Source of the DNA: Helicostylum pulchrum
Lineage: Eukaryota; Mucoromycota; Mucoromycetes; Mucorales; Mucoraceae
NCBI GenBank assembly: GCA_025677825.1
Contig: JAIXMO010000013.1
Coordinates: forward strand, 124,001-188,000
DNA: 64,000 bases
Direction of reading: 5' to 3'
Each line of letters begins with the position of its first letter. Position 1 is the first letter of the stretch. Made by a program: the position numbers and the translations under genes. Under the pieces are notes generated by a model, which was not told the DNA's origin, made no database searches, and saw only the letters and a program-made list of their open reading frames with translations. Shown one piece after another: positions 9,511 through 20,036 of the stretch.

Positions 9511-10089
9511 TACCATAAAATGTTTTAACCTCATTTATTAAAAGTGTTAAAATAAAAAGTGAAGTCACGTGAATATCACGTTTTTATACTAATATGATTG
9601 GATGTGCCTGAATTTTTTTTTTGTGCTTCAGGTTGTCAAAGTGCAGCACTATTTTTTTTAATAAAAAAATAAAAAAGGTATTTATTATTTAATAAATTAT
9701 AGATTTGGTTGATTAAATTAAAGGAATATGCTGAAAAAGAAAGGTAAAAAAGAAGAAAAAAAAAAAAGATAATGCTAGATAAAAGTATGAAAAAAGAAGC
9801 TCCTTCTTCCAACCTTCGCTCTCTCTCTCTTTTTTATATATGTTTTGAAGAAGAGTCGACAATGCATACATATTTATGCATCATGTAAGTATATAAAAAT
9901 AGCAATCCTTTTTTAGCAAAATCTTAAAGAGAAAAATGAACGTCTTTTGGGAGCTGAAGATTGAGTATTAGTAGTAGTAGTAGTGTTGGTTGTGGTTGCA
10001 GCGGTAGTTGGAGCGGGGACAGGAGTATTATTAGCAGAGACAGAAGTAACATACTAGTGATTGAGATTGGGTGTGACATTCTATGGGTA
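9511..10089. other. Intergenic, with an in-frame relic downstream of the next gene
   Basis: 9511-9900 holds only AT-rich sequence and a CACGTG motif near 9566. On the minus strand, 10052-9913 continues the reading frame of the gene ending at 10090 after three stop codons, and reads a Thr-rich segment ending APKRRSFFSLRFC and TAA. I could not find a splice pair that joins it in phase. Confidence 0.4.
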
Positions 10090-10699
10090 CTAGCTGAATT
10101 TGATTTTAGGAGCAGGAGCAGCGATATCTCTAGTTGATCGAGGCAAAGTGTTGGTGTGAATTGAAGAAGCAGCAAAAGTACTTTCGTTATCAGAATTGAT
10201 GGTTTGTAAAATATCCGAAGGAGGTTCTACTACAGGTGAATACTGCAAGGGCTTGGGAGGATACTGACGCGAGATAATGTTGGAGATTATCTTCTGTGTG
10301 GTGGTAGAGGATGGAACTATTTTCATCCTTTTTAGCGTTGTACTTGCACCCGATTGACTTAGTTTCTTTTTTAAAAAAGTGGATGATTTACGAATAAGTT
10401 TGCGGTAGAAGAGGAAGAAGAAAGTCTTCTTCTTGTTGTTGCTCGTGAAAAGAGATTTCACGTTCAGAAGGTGGTAAAGTAACGGAAGAAGCTATAGGAG
10501 AAGAAGAAGAGAGTATACTATTGTTTCGATGATTCACTTCAAGAGATTCTAATTGTTCCTGCGTTGTATTATTATCCAGCTTTTCTAAGTGTGCTTGACC
10601 CGTTCTTGTTTTATCAAATTCTTGCATAAGATCATTTGAAAAGGAATCTAAAGATAAGTCTAGTAAAGGTGGAGACCAAAGTTGAAATTTACTATCCAT
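10090..10699 (-). CDS. Unknown protein, paralogue of the gene at 44.9-45.7 kb
   Basis: Exon 1 is 10699-10392. The intron begins GTAAAT and has two possible in-phase acceptors (34 or 49 nt; the 49-nt choice ending at 10343 fits the 47-nt intron of the paralogue). Exon 2 runs to TAG at 10090. The product starts MDSKFQLWSPP, then DSFSNDLMQEFDKTR; the C-terminal half has basic stretches and YPPKPLQYSPVVEPP. The FSxDL...FDKxR and YPPKPLxYSP motifs recur in the same order in the second gene. Low complexity Ser/Thr/Gln suggests a disordered cytosolic or nuclear protein. I do not recognise the family. A possible C-terminal extension lies beyond the stop. Confidence 0.65.
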
Positions 10700-10831
10700 A
10701 ACTTAAAATAAAAAAAAAAGATTAGTTAAAGAAGAAGAAGTATATAGAAAAAAGAAAAAAGGGGATTTTTATTTTTTTTTTAGAGCAGGAGGATAGAGAG
10801 GGGTACGTTTCTCAATTTATGTAAGGTTTTG

Positions 10832-12076
10832 TTACTTCTTTTTTTCATGTTGAACAACAACAAACAATCGAATAAACGGTTCAACCAAGATATAACGTGT
10901 AAGATACATTAAAATAAAAGCTGTTCCGTACATGATGAATCGATACCAATTCCCTGCTTTAATTAAGAAGCCAACTATAATATTATATAGATAAATACAA
11001 ATACTTCTTTTTTTCTTCTTTTTTTATATATCTTACGTGTAGGGGGTACAAGGGTGTAGTTGATATTGTATCCAGACCAAAGTGATACAGCATGAAGGAG
11101 TGGTGAATGGTACGACGCATATAAAAAAAAACTAAATAAAACCATATCAAATCCAAATGGTAAAATTACATAACGTCTTGTCGTTAACATATAAAATGGA
11201 AGAAATAATATAATGCCATGCTCTTTTTTTATACATCATCATTAGTCTCTCTTTTTTCTTTTCCTTTTTTTTTTTACCCCTATTTTTTTTTTTTTTACCT
11301 AAAAAGAAATTAAACACTTCACCCAGCATATCATGATCTCGTAAATCGGGAAAAACTAAAGCCAGTATTGCTCCCCATAAAGTGTGTAAATAAATATTAA
11401 ACAACAATTGGGGAGCGAACTGGTTGAATTTTGTTGGCCATGCCATCACCATGATCAAGATTACAGCACTTACATGACAAGGCTAACCCCAAACACATAC
11501 ATACACACACACACACACGCAATAACGTGCACGCACAACAAACACAACGAGAAATAAATGAATAAATGAAAATAATTTGTATTTACCTTTCCTTTTTTTT
11601 TTACCTGTAACAAAAAAAGCTCGGTTTTACTATATACTTTATGGATCACAGTAACCACAAATGACGCGATCACGGTAACGAGGCACATTAATTCGAAGGT
11701 CGATCTCGAAGGTCTAATTTTATTTTCTGTTAACAGAGTATAATTTACTTTACTATAGAATTTGTATGTGGTCAATACATTTGTACAGGTTAAAAAAATA
11801 ATAATTAAAATATAGTTACTTGTTTAGGATAGCCTTGTAACCAAAATAGGCTGTCATTATCAAATAGAATGGAGCCACCGTCAAAAATTCTATACCGTGC
11901 GATGTAGGAGATATATACCTAACGTATACGTAAATCATTTAATGGGTCCGTTAAAGAAAGAGTTTCCCTTTTTTTTTACTTTACCATGATCCACCTAAAC
12001 CATCATTAAAATCAGTTTCTGAACCTGGTTTAAAGTCGTATGAAACAGACTCTACAAATCTTCCAATCTTATCCAT
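10832..12076 (-). CDS. TMEM164-like multi-pass membrane protein
   Basis: Multi-exon gene starting MDKIGRFVESVSYDFKPG at 12076; the first donor is TG|GTAAAG. Later exons encode, in order, ISPTSHGIEFLTVAPFYLI, RSTFELMCLVTVIASF, the exon around 11290-11480 with NIYLHTLWGAILALVFPD, then EHGIILFLPFYML (11190-11230), WSGYNINYTLVPP and NWYRFIMYGTAFILMYL, ending HEKKK and TAA at 10832. The spacing of the LHTLWGAILALVFPD, EHG...LPFY, NYTLVPP and NWYR elements matches TMEM164 family proteins, which carry several membrane spans. Human TMEM164 is described as an acyltransferase shaping ether-phospholipid pools; the fungal role is unknown. Internal splice sites are approximate. Confidence 0.65.
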
Positions 12077-12253
12077 TGCGTGTAAAATAAGAAGAAGAAG
12101 GAAGAGAGAGAAAAAGAGAGAAAAAGAGAGAAAAAAAAAAGAAAAAAAAAGGGTTTTTAATAGAAGAAAGAAATAAATAAACATCCAAATTTAGTAGGAT
12201 ACACATGACGATCAATGTTAATCGATAAACAACAATTTTATTAAGTACTAGAA

Positions 12254-13448
12254 CTAAAATATTTTAACGTTCCAGTCTTTTGTACCAGGATCGTTATAAC
12301 GCGTATTTCTGGTACCTAAAGCAGCGACAATAGCATCAAAGTCTTGTTGATCCAAAATAAAGTCTTGAAAATTTTCTTTGATCCGACTAGGTGTGACACT
12401 CTTGGGAATAACAACAATTCCTCTTTGAGCCGCAAACGAAATACAGACTTGAGCAGGTGATTTACCGAGCTTCTTTGCAATCGAAACAATAACTGGGTCA
12501 TCAACCACACGCTCTTCACCATATACGTTGTTACCTAGTGGTGAGTAAGCCGTAACACCAATTTCGTGCTTGTGACAAAACTCCACTAGCTCAGTTTGCA
12601 AAAGTGCTGGATGAAGTTCAACCTGTAACATACTAGGTTTTATCTTGCAATGCTTTAAAATATTTGAAATCTTTTCAATGTTATTATTAGAAAGACCAAT
12701 AGCTTTTACGTATCCCTCTTGGACAAGTTCTTCCATAGCACTCCAAGTTTCTAAAGGATCAACTGTATCAATTTGAAGCTTTCCATCTCTACAATATATA
12801 TATATATGTAAGTAAAGTAGTAGTAATTATCTGATCTATCATGCTTTTTACTTTTTAGGGATAAGGTAATCAAGTGTAGGGACAGTTGGTGTCTCTTCAG
12901 GCGTTCCAGAATTCTAAAGTACAAGAAGACAATTAGAATATGACATAATACAATACTTAAAAATACTTTTTACAGTGAATGCAACTGGCCAATGAACCAA
13001 GTACAAATCAAGATAGTCAACACCTAATGCTTTAAGTGAAGCTTTTACAGCTGACTTTACATATTCCTTGCGGTGATGCGTGTTCCAAAGCTATTATAAA
13101 ACCAAAAAATTTTAGTCTTAGTTTGTACTAACTTTTTTGTGTGCAGTAAATAAAAACCTTGGAGGTAATGAAAATCTCTTCACGAGGAACACCAGACTCT
13201 TTGATACCTTGACCAACTTCATCTTCGTTGCAGTAAACATAAGCACAGTCCAAGTGACGGTAGCCGTTTTGGAGAGCGTACTTTACTGCCTTTCTAACTT
13301 CGTCAGGCTGTGATAACCAGGTACCGAGACCTACAATATCAACTTGTGCACCTGTATTTAAAGCTTTTTTTTTATATTGTTATTAATCTATCCACCAAGG
13401 GAAAACACAACGTTTAAAAATCTTACTAATTTTTCTGTTAAGAGCCAT
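12254..13448 (-). CDS. Aldo-keto reductase, 309 aa
   Basis: Five exons: 13448-13427, 13351-13158, 13090-12974, 12913-12852 and 12788-12254, all in phase and totalling 309 residues, the normal AKR length. It folds as an NADPH-dependent TIM barrel reducing aldehydes or ketones. The catalytic tetrad is visible: D42 and Y47 in [14 protein letters not shown]72 in FITSK, and H105 in YLVHWP. The cofactor signature [13 protein letters not shown] is present near the C-terminus. The closest described types are yeast GCY1/YPR1-like glycerol or aldose reductases; the substrate cannot be set from sequence. The start MALNRKI sits on a 22-nt first exon. The Vps2 gene lies 187 bp upstream on the same strand. 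Confidence 0.93.
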
Positions 13449-13634
13449 GATTGTTTTAAAAAAAAGAAAAAAGTTATGCGAGAAGAAGAAGGTTTATGTA
13501 TCCCGCTAAATAAAAATAACAAAAAATAAAATAAAAAAATAACAGTTGTGGGAAATCAAACACTATTTTATATTTGCGTGTTAAAAAAAATATTCCTTTT
13601 GTCCGAGTATTTCAGCGATTGGCCAAACGTTATT

Positions 13635-14552
13635 TTATCCTTTCAGTGCCTTAAAAAAAAGTAGAAATGAGTGAGTACACAAAAAAAAATAGGCTTTAAC
13701 TTTATTTATTTTTACCTGTAAACGCTTTTGCATCATATCTAATTCAGGACCTTCCTCTTCATCCTCTTCTTCTTCCTCTTCAACCGCTGGTCTGGCCTCA
13801 AGCGCAGGACCAACATTACCGGCTTCACCAAGCATACCATCCGTGATCTGGAATAGAACATTATTCACTTCTTCATCGGCTGCTTCTTCAATATCGTCAT
13901 CGTCCATCATATCCATTGTATCACCAATCATTTCGTCCATAATACCAGCCTAGAGGTTTTTTTTTATAAGCATATAATTTTTTTTTTTTTTTTGTATAGT
14001 TTTCCCGTACCTTGGTCATTTCCATAGACATTTGTTGCATTGTTTGTGACATTTCTGGTAACTTGGCTAACTGATTTACTAACTTCATTACCTCACCACT
14101 CTTTTGAAGTGCACCTGCTACTTTTAGTGTAGCTGAAACAAACAAAAAAATATATATATAAGTCTACTTGTTTTTTTTAAAAAAAAAAGAGAGGTTCCCT
14201 CCTTTGTTACCTAATTGATGTTCTAACTGCATAATGATGGAATTCATTTGAGCTTTACTGGTATATAATCTTTCTTTGTGTCTTTGAGAACGTATCAGTT
14301 CCTTTGCCAACATTCTACAGTTCTTGACATCTCCCTTTTTAGCCACTTGTTTAATAGACCGTTTCACCTTGGCCTCTTCATTATCAATAGCTTGAATTTG
14401 TCGTTGAATACCTCTTTGTTGCGATCGAATCTCTTGTCTCCATTTTTTTACCTACACAACTGAATAAATTGTTTCACGAGGCTATTTTATGTTTAACTTA
14501 CAAGTTCATCTGGTGTCTTTTTACCAAAGAATCTTTGAATTGCAGCAGACAT
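13635..14552 (-). CDS. VPS2: ESCRT-III subunit Vps2/CHMP2 (Did4)
   Basis: Five exons (14552-14502, 14451-14211, 14132-14011, 13949-13716, 13649-13635) give a 220-residue Snf7-family protein. The N-terminus MSAAIQRFFGKKTPDEL and a basic helical hairpin (KKWRQEIRSQQRGIQRQI) bind membrane. The core EMTKAGIMDEMIGDTMD is Vps2-specific. The C-terminal tail is acidic and ends in the MIM1 motif MMQKRLQALKG, which binds the MIT domain of Vps4. The last exon encodes only the final four residues. The protein acts with Vps24 and Snf7 in endosomal sorting and membrane scission. It shares a 182-bp bidirectional promoter with LSM3. Confidence 0.95.
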
Positions 14553-14734
14553 GATTAGCAAAAAAAAAAAAAAGCTTGGAAGGAAAGAAGATATAAAGGG
14601 AGATATCACCGGACAAAGAAATAAACAAGACGGCCATTGAATGTTTTTGAACAATACAACTCTTCCGTCACTGGAGTACGAGAGAAACAAAATTTTCACC
14701 TTTTTTTTTTTCTTCTTTTAAATTAATATACATA
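14553..14734. promoter_or_regulatory. Bidirectional promoter VPS2/LSM3
   Basis: Only 182 bp separate the two start codons. It is flanked by A-runs on the VPS2 side and a T-rich tract on the LSM3 side, so both genes must be driven from this short AT-rich segment. Confidence 0.6.
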
Positions 14735-15239
14735 ATGACTGAAGTGAGTGCACCTCTTGCTGATATTGGAGCTGTTGAAGAACCTCTCGATTTAGTTAGA
14801 CTTTCTTTGGATGAACGTATCTATGTTAAATTAAGAGGTGATCGTGAATTACGTGGCGTCTTACACGTAAGAGAAAATTAACCAGATGTTTTTCGAAACA
14901 AAAAAAAAAACTCATTTTGATATATATATAGGCTTATGATGGTCACTTAAATATGGTCATGGGTGAAGTAGAAGAAACCATTACCATTGTTGATGTTAAT
15001 GAAGAAACTTTGGAAGAAGTTATTAGAGTATGTGTGCCAGATTTTTGTGTGTGTGTGTGTGTGTGTGTGTATCAAAACTTTAACAACTTTTTTTTTTGTA
15101 GACTGTTAAAAGATCCTTTGAAATGCTCTTTGTTCGTGGTGACGGTGTTATCTTGGTAACTAAAGCTGAATTTTTTTTTGAAATCAATAATATACTTACT
15201 TTTTTAAACCTTTAGGTCTCTCCTCCTTCAAGAAACTAA
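14735..15239 (+). CDS. LSM3: U6 snRNA-associated Sm-like protein LSm3, 101 aa
   Basis: Exons 14735-14866, 14932-15027, 15102-15155 and 15216-15239 encode 101 residues. Sm1 motif: [20 protein letters not shown] followed by [19 protein letters not shown]. Sm2 motif: [15 protein letters not shown]. LSm3 is a ring member of LSm2-8 (nuclear, U6 snRNA 3' end) and LSm1-7 (cytoplasmic mRNA decay). The [13 protein letters not shown] insertion between the Sm motifs is typical of LSm3. The intron after 15027 contains a (GT)n microsatellite. Confidence 0.96.
15047..15071. repeat. (GT)n microsatellite in an LSM3 intron
   Basis: About 12 uninterrupted GT units inside the second intron of LSM3, close to the splice donor. 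Confidence 0.9.
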
Positions 15240-15676
15240 AAAATCAAAACTTGGATAAGCATTTTACATAACAAATCACCCCCCTCAGTACATATAAATT
15301 CAGTTTTTTTTTTCTTTCTTTAATTAAAGCAAGTTTTATTAAACAACAAGCAGTAAGTAAAAAGAAGGATATATATAAATGTGTGTGTGTGTTGCTTTTT
15401 GTGAAAATCAAATTGGTTCAATTTCATAACCTTTTTGATTGCCACACTCCAAAAGCTAGAATAAGATTTTTTCAGACAAGAGCAAATCGCAAGATTTGCA
15501 TTTCTATTTTCGAACTTTAGCATTTGGTTCGGACGTGAGGATACTTGTATACATTTATGGCCTATTCATTAAGATTAAGATTTTTTGTACCTGTAATAAA
15601 AGCGATTAGTACGAATAGAAAGAAGTAAATGTGTTTTTTTAGTGTGGATCAATGACAGACGCATTGTATATAACTG
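15240..15676. other. Intergenic, 3' flank of LSM3
   Basis: AT-rich sequence with short T runs and a second (GT)n at about 15379-15392. Open frames are short and not recognised. Confidence 0.4.
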
Positions 15677-15901
15677 TTGCTGGACGTTAAGCCTACCGGT
15701 GCTAATTCTCGCCACCCTCCTTCTGACCTAGTAAAACTAGGTCTACAAATAAAAATAATGCTAAATAACCTTATTCTCCACAAAGTGACTGATCCTGTCG
15801 TTTGCGGGATTATAGTTGAAGGTGGGGGGATAAAGTCGAAGGAGCTTTTAGACTTCCATGGGGGCTTATTAAATATATGGATTCTTTTTTTTTTCTTATA
15901 G
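15677..15901 (+). pseudogene. Fragment of a multi-copy Mucoromycota gene family
   Basis: An isolated 74-residue frame with PTGANSRHPPSDLVKLGLQ, then KVTDPVVCGIIVEGG and LLDFHGGL. It looks like one internal piece of a long protein: no plausible start, promoter or downstream exons, and the frame decays into poly-T. From memory, similar NSRHPPSD...VCG..VEG segments occur in abundant uncharacterised, probably transposon-linked proteins of Mucorales. That link is recollection, not a search result. Confidence 0.45.
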
Positions 15902-16910
15902 TAGTATTTGTAACCTAGTCTATTATATCATTTTATCTTCGCGCTAGCTTATTTTATCGATTGTAAATGTGATATAAAGCTCTGCGAGCAACAAAAACGG
16001 GAAGTCCGTGTGAGTTATGTAATCAGGCTTAAATAAATGTCCCTTAATTGTAGTTTAAAAAAATATGTTTTTTTTTTCTGTTTGGGGTTGTAATACACTC
16101 TGCAATGTCGTTTTTTTTTGCGCGTGATAAGACCCGAGTAGATTGTGAAGTGACATAATTTATATTTTAAAATGAGATGGGAATAAAAAAAAAGAAGACG
16201 TTCGTCAAAGAAAATAATGGCGTATGTAATCTGTAGTATAATCTACTAGCTGCTTTTTTTTCGCTCGCTGCGCTCACGAAGCAGCGGCGCCCCGCGGAAT
16301 TTCTTATAGGATCCCCTCGAATAGGGGATAGAACAGTCAACTTCGGTGGTCAGTTGAATGGTAAAGCTCTTCTAAAAAGAATACCGACCTCAATGTACAA
16401 AAAAAAAAACCACAAATGTAGTATGTTATAAGATTTCTTCCTAATTGTTCCTATTCGACAGGTTAAAAAGAAGAGGGGCTGTACATATAGAACACTTATA
16501 ATACTACACAAGTCTTTGATCCATTGAACTGCTTTTATGAAAATCAAATTATCACACGTTACATACTTAAAATTCAGGTACAATTAATTTAGGCAACCAG
16601 TATATCTGTCTGCTTATACAGGCTCCTACCTTCTCACATGTCTATCCCACCCCAAAGTTTATAGTTGTATAACTCTTAATAAGGTGTTAACATACAATGC
16701 AGTACTACTACTGTATTTTAGCCCAGGGTCAAGACCAATCGTGTATATGAAACAAAATAGTGGTATAATACGGTATAATGAGTATCACACCAGTAAAAAT
16801 TAGGCCCTCTCTCCAAGCCTACGGTCGGAAAAAAGGTAATTGAGCTTATCATAAAGCTTGAAAAAACGACAGGCGTCTAAGAGCCAAGATTTATTTACGC
16901 ATTATTAGTG
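15902..16910. other. Intergenic with a GC-rich island
   Basis: A short GC-rich block at 16260-16300 (GCAGCGGCGCCCCGCGG) stands out from AT-rich flanks. Next to it lies a small hairpin, ATCCCCTCGAATAGGGGAT, at about 16311-16329. No gene supported. Confidence 0.4.
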
Positions 16911-18446
16911 CTATAAGGCGAAGACATCTACTGATACCAATTTGTAATATCCAATTCGCTTTTTTGTTAACAAATCAAGTGATAAATGAGGCATATTGAT
17001 GACTATAGGATCCGTATTCTTAACACCAGTATAATTGAACCCCAAAGAAAGTTTACAAAGATTGGGAAGGTTTAAATAAAAAGGATTGAGAAATCTGAAT
17101 GGTTCCAAATATTCGAGTCCAAGAATAGACAATTTCTTCAGAGAAGGATATTTCGATTTGTGATGACTTGTAAATACAGTTCTTGCGTTTTTAATTGTGC
17201 ATTCCTCTAATAAAGGACATAACTGAAGAATTTCAAATAGCCGATCTACACTTTTGCTGGTTTCACCTTTTATATCCGGAATCGTACAAAAGTTATCTAG
17301 GTTAAGTGACCGAAGCGATCTTCCTACCTCAGATAAGAACCGAATATGGGCTACTTCATTGCCACCTGAATTTGATACGAATCTCAGTCTCCACCCTATT
17401 GTAGTGGACATTATTGATTTGCTTAAAACAAATGAAGGACGTAGACTCGCACCATAACTTATGGTTACGTTTTTACATCCATTTTTTGTCTCCATAAACG
17501 CGGTAAAAATAGCCGATAGATCTTCTTTTCTGACGGATATTCCTAATGAGAAATCCGGTATAGATAGAACATACTGTATGAATCGTACTAAAGTGGGACC
17601 GAAAACCTCGGGTTCTTCAAGAGGATCAGAAAATTCATTACCAGTAGCCCAAATTCTCAAGCTTTGGAGGTTGGGAAATTTATGCATTGCATATACTAGC
17701 TGACTTTCGGTACAGATTAGTTGCCAATCACATTCAAGTTTACTTATGCCTGGGCGCGGACGTATCGTTGGTTCAGGTCCGTTTGGTCGTCGTACTGCGT
17801 CGGTGTCTAATATAAAAGTAAGTTCCTTCAGGTAGGGACACTTGTCAATTAAACCATCGAAATGACTCAGGTACGGATAAGACTGAATTTCGAAATCGAG
17901 ACGTTGTAAACTTTTAAAGTGGTCAAGTTGATCACACAATGTTCGGTATCCGCCTTCATCATCATCATCGCCAAGTATCAATACACTGGTCAAAGAATTT
18001 CTAAACGATAACACAGTATCAGCATAAGTTGTCAAATCTAAATTATCAGGATGTGGTAAGACTTTTAAATGGGGTAGCTGACCTTGTGTTCCTGCTTGCA
18101 TAAGTAGATTCCAGAATGATTCATCTTTTATGTCACACTTTATTTCGGTGATATTAGGACAGTGCTGTATAACTGTCTCCAATATAGAAAATCCGTCATC
18201 TGTCCCGTCATCTAATACGTTTGAAAGTTCGATAATATTGAGGTATTTACCTAATTGTGGCGAATTTGATATGACTCGAATAAAGAGTCTTTATGCGTCC
18301 TCCCTTGAAGCTAGATTTACATTTGAATATGTATGGGCCATTGAGTTTATATACCATTTTTTGCTGACGAGTTGACATTGTAATAGATCCTTTTTTCTTA
18401 AATGGTTAAATATAAGTGTCAAGATTTCGGATGGTAATGAAGACAT
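16911..18446 (-). pseudogene. F-box/LRR protein gene interrupted by one stop codon
   Basis: The frame begins MSSLPSEILTLIFNHLRKKD at 18446, a clear F-box (LPSEIL..IF..L...DLLQCQLVSKKW), expected to bind Skp1 in an SCF ubiquitin ligase. Residue 52 is a TAA codon (18291-18293). After it the same frame stays open to 16911 for 459 further residues: RLFIRVISNSPQLGKYL, then leucine-rich segments (CPNITEIKCD, FPNLQSLRIWA, CPLLEECTIKN, LPNLCKLSLG) typical of F-box LRR proteins. No frame shift or intron is needed, so one nonsense change separates the two domains. It may be a recent pseudogene, a read-through product or a sequence error. A Tc1-type relic lies directly upstream. Confidence 0.85.
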
Positions 18447-18554
18447 TTCGAAATTTTTCTTTTTACAAAAATAAAAGAAAACTACCAATTTTTAAGAAGA
18501 ATCCTAAATCTAATTAGGATATTGAAACATGACTGTAATTAGTTGACTGATTGA

Positions 18555-19707
18555 GTAAAAACACGCGTTTTAAAGCGAATAATGGACAGGTACAGTGCAT
18601 CCATTCTCAAATGGAACATTTTTTGAAAATATAAATAAAGACTATAAATGCGTATATCTTCCTTCGTACTCTCCAGAATTTAATCCAATTAAGCAATTCT
18701 GGGCTATAGTTAAGCATAAAGTAAAGCGTAATCAGCTTACGGAGTCTGAAGCACTCGCTTGAAGAATAACGGAAGCATGTAATAATGTCCCTTTATCTCA
18801 CCTTGTCAATATTACTCATCATTCTAAAAATCATTTCGAAAACTGCTTAAACAAAGTCCCTATTTAAATAAAATGTTCCATTATTTTCGAAAAGTGTTTA
18901 GATTGAGGTTCACAGTTTGTTCCAATCTAAGTTTGAAAAGTGCTCCAAATTAAGTTCTAATTTAATTAGTTGACTGTTCCATTTTATTTTCAAAAAATGT
19001 ACCACTGAGTTCAAAAAATGTTCCATTTGAGAGTGGATGCACTGTAATGATAGATTATGACGCTTTAAATAGTTCTTGAACTCGTCCAAGTTACTGTACA
19101 AAAAAATATGCTTTGTATCTTTTTCAAACATTAGAACAATATTATAACCGTATACATGAAGATTACATTCGTAAACACCAAGATTATAGCCGTAAACATC
19201 ATTTTAAATTCTGTTGAAATGTTTATTGTTCTCAATTAAAATAGTACAAAGCTGTTTATTGGGATACCACATAATAATACATTTAAAAACTACTAGCTAC
19301 AATGTATAAGACTAAAATTTATCTTTGCGCTCACTTTATTTGGCTTACACTGCATTCCAATCTTTCATCACTTAGCAACAGTCTGTATTTAATTACTTTT
19401 CCTACTTGGTTAAATTTCTAAAGATTCGCTGTTGGTACGCGCTGCGTTCAAGTCTAAATTTACTGTTTTTTATACTTTAATTACTTTGTAAAGTTTATTT
19501 TATTACATATCCCATCATTTTAATTACTATCCCTTTGTTTTAATAGCATCGATTTGATTACACTTTTGAAGACAAGACGCTTTTATATAAATAAGACTTT
19601 TTTATTATTATCACTTTTAAATTTATTTAGTAGTTTTGTGAAGTTGGATTCCATCCTTAAATAAACCCTACCCTTAAATCAGGTCACCCCTAATAGAGCC
19701 GCTACTG
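18555..19707 (+). repeat. Foldback/TIR repeat family, copy C (truncated)
   Basis: Shares diverged sequence with copy B (61370-61540) and, reversed, with copy A (39000-39330): for example CGCTTTAAATAGTTCTTGA here and at about 61410, and ATTTAATTACTTTTCCTA at 19387 and reversed near 39075. The right end is ...AGAGCCGCTACTG followed by TA (19708-19709), the same terminus as the other copies. The 5' half is missing or replaced next to the F-box gene. Copy C carries the nested Tc1 relic at 18593-19044. Confidence 0.65.
18593..19044 (+). mobile_element. Degenerate Tc1/mariner element, 452 bp
   Basis: Bounded by TA dinucleotides (18591-18592, 19045-19046) and 35-bp terminal inverted repeats (18593-18627 and 19010-19044) with one mismatch; the ends start CAGTGCATCCA. 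Inside, 18640-18867 encodes the C-terminal end of a Tc1-like transposase (VYLPSYSPEFNPIKQFW) with a TGA stop in mid-frame. The Glu expected in the NPIE position of the DDE triad is Lys. Most of the transposase is gone, so the copy is dead and MITE-like. Confidence 0.85.
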
Positions 19708-20036
19708 TAAACAAGGTTCGATTACACCTCTTTTATCAATTTAAACAGTACAACAACAAAAAAACTTTGCAAAGTACCCCGCAAAAGAGAGAATATAAAA
19801 GGGGTTTAGTATAGAAAGGTAAAATTCCCACCTGTATATATCAATTACAAATGTCCCCCACACTCTTTGAAAATATGTAAATTTCTCTGCACGACGTTAT
19901 TTTTACCTTTTTTAAAAAATAACGTAATAATTACTCGATCACGAGACAAATTAATAGTTATATTTACAATTTTATTAAAGTATCAGCTAAAAAAAAAAGA
20001 AAAAAAAAAAAAAAAAAAAAAAAGTGGGGTTTTTTT
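19708..20036. other. Intergenic, 3' flank of the kinase gene
   Basis: AT-rich with a long A-run at 19989-20022. No gene supported. Confidence 0.4.

Noticed and set aside
9943..10080. Leucine-rich minus-strand frame as a membrane protein
   Set aside because: It is the shifted reading of Thr-rich codons continuing the neighbouring gene's frame.
19700..19730. GGTTCGATTACACC as a tRNA B box
   Set aside because: No matching A box, acceptor stem or anticodon arm within range.
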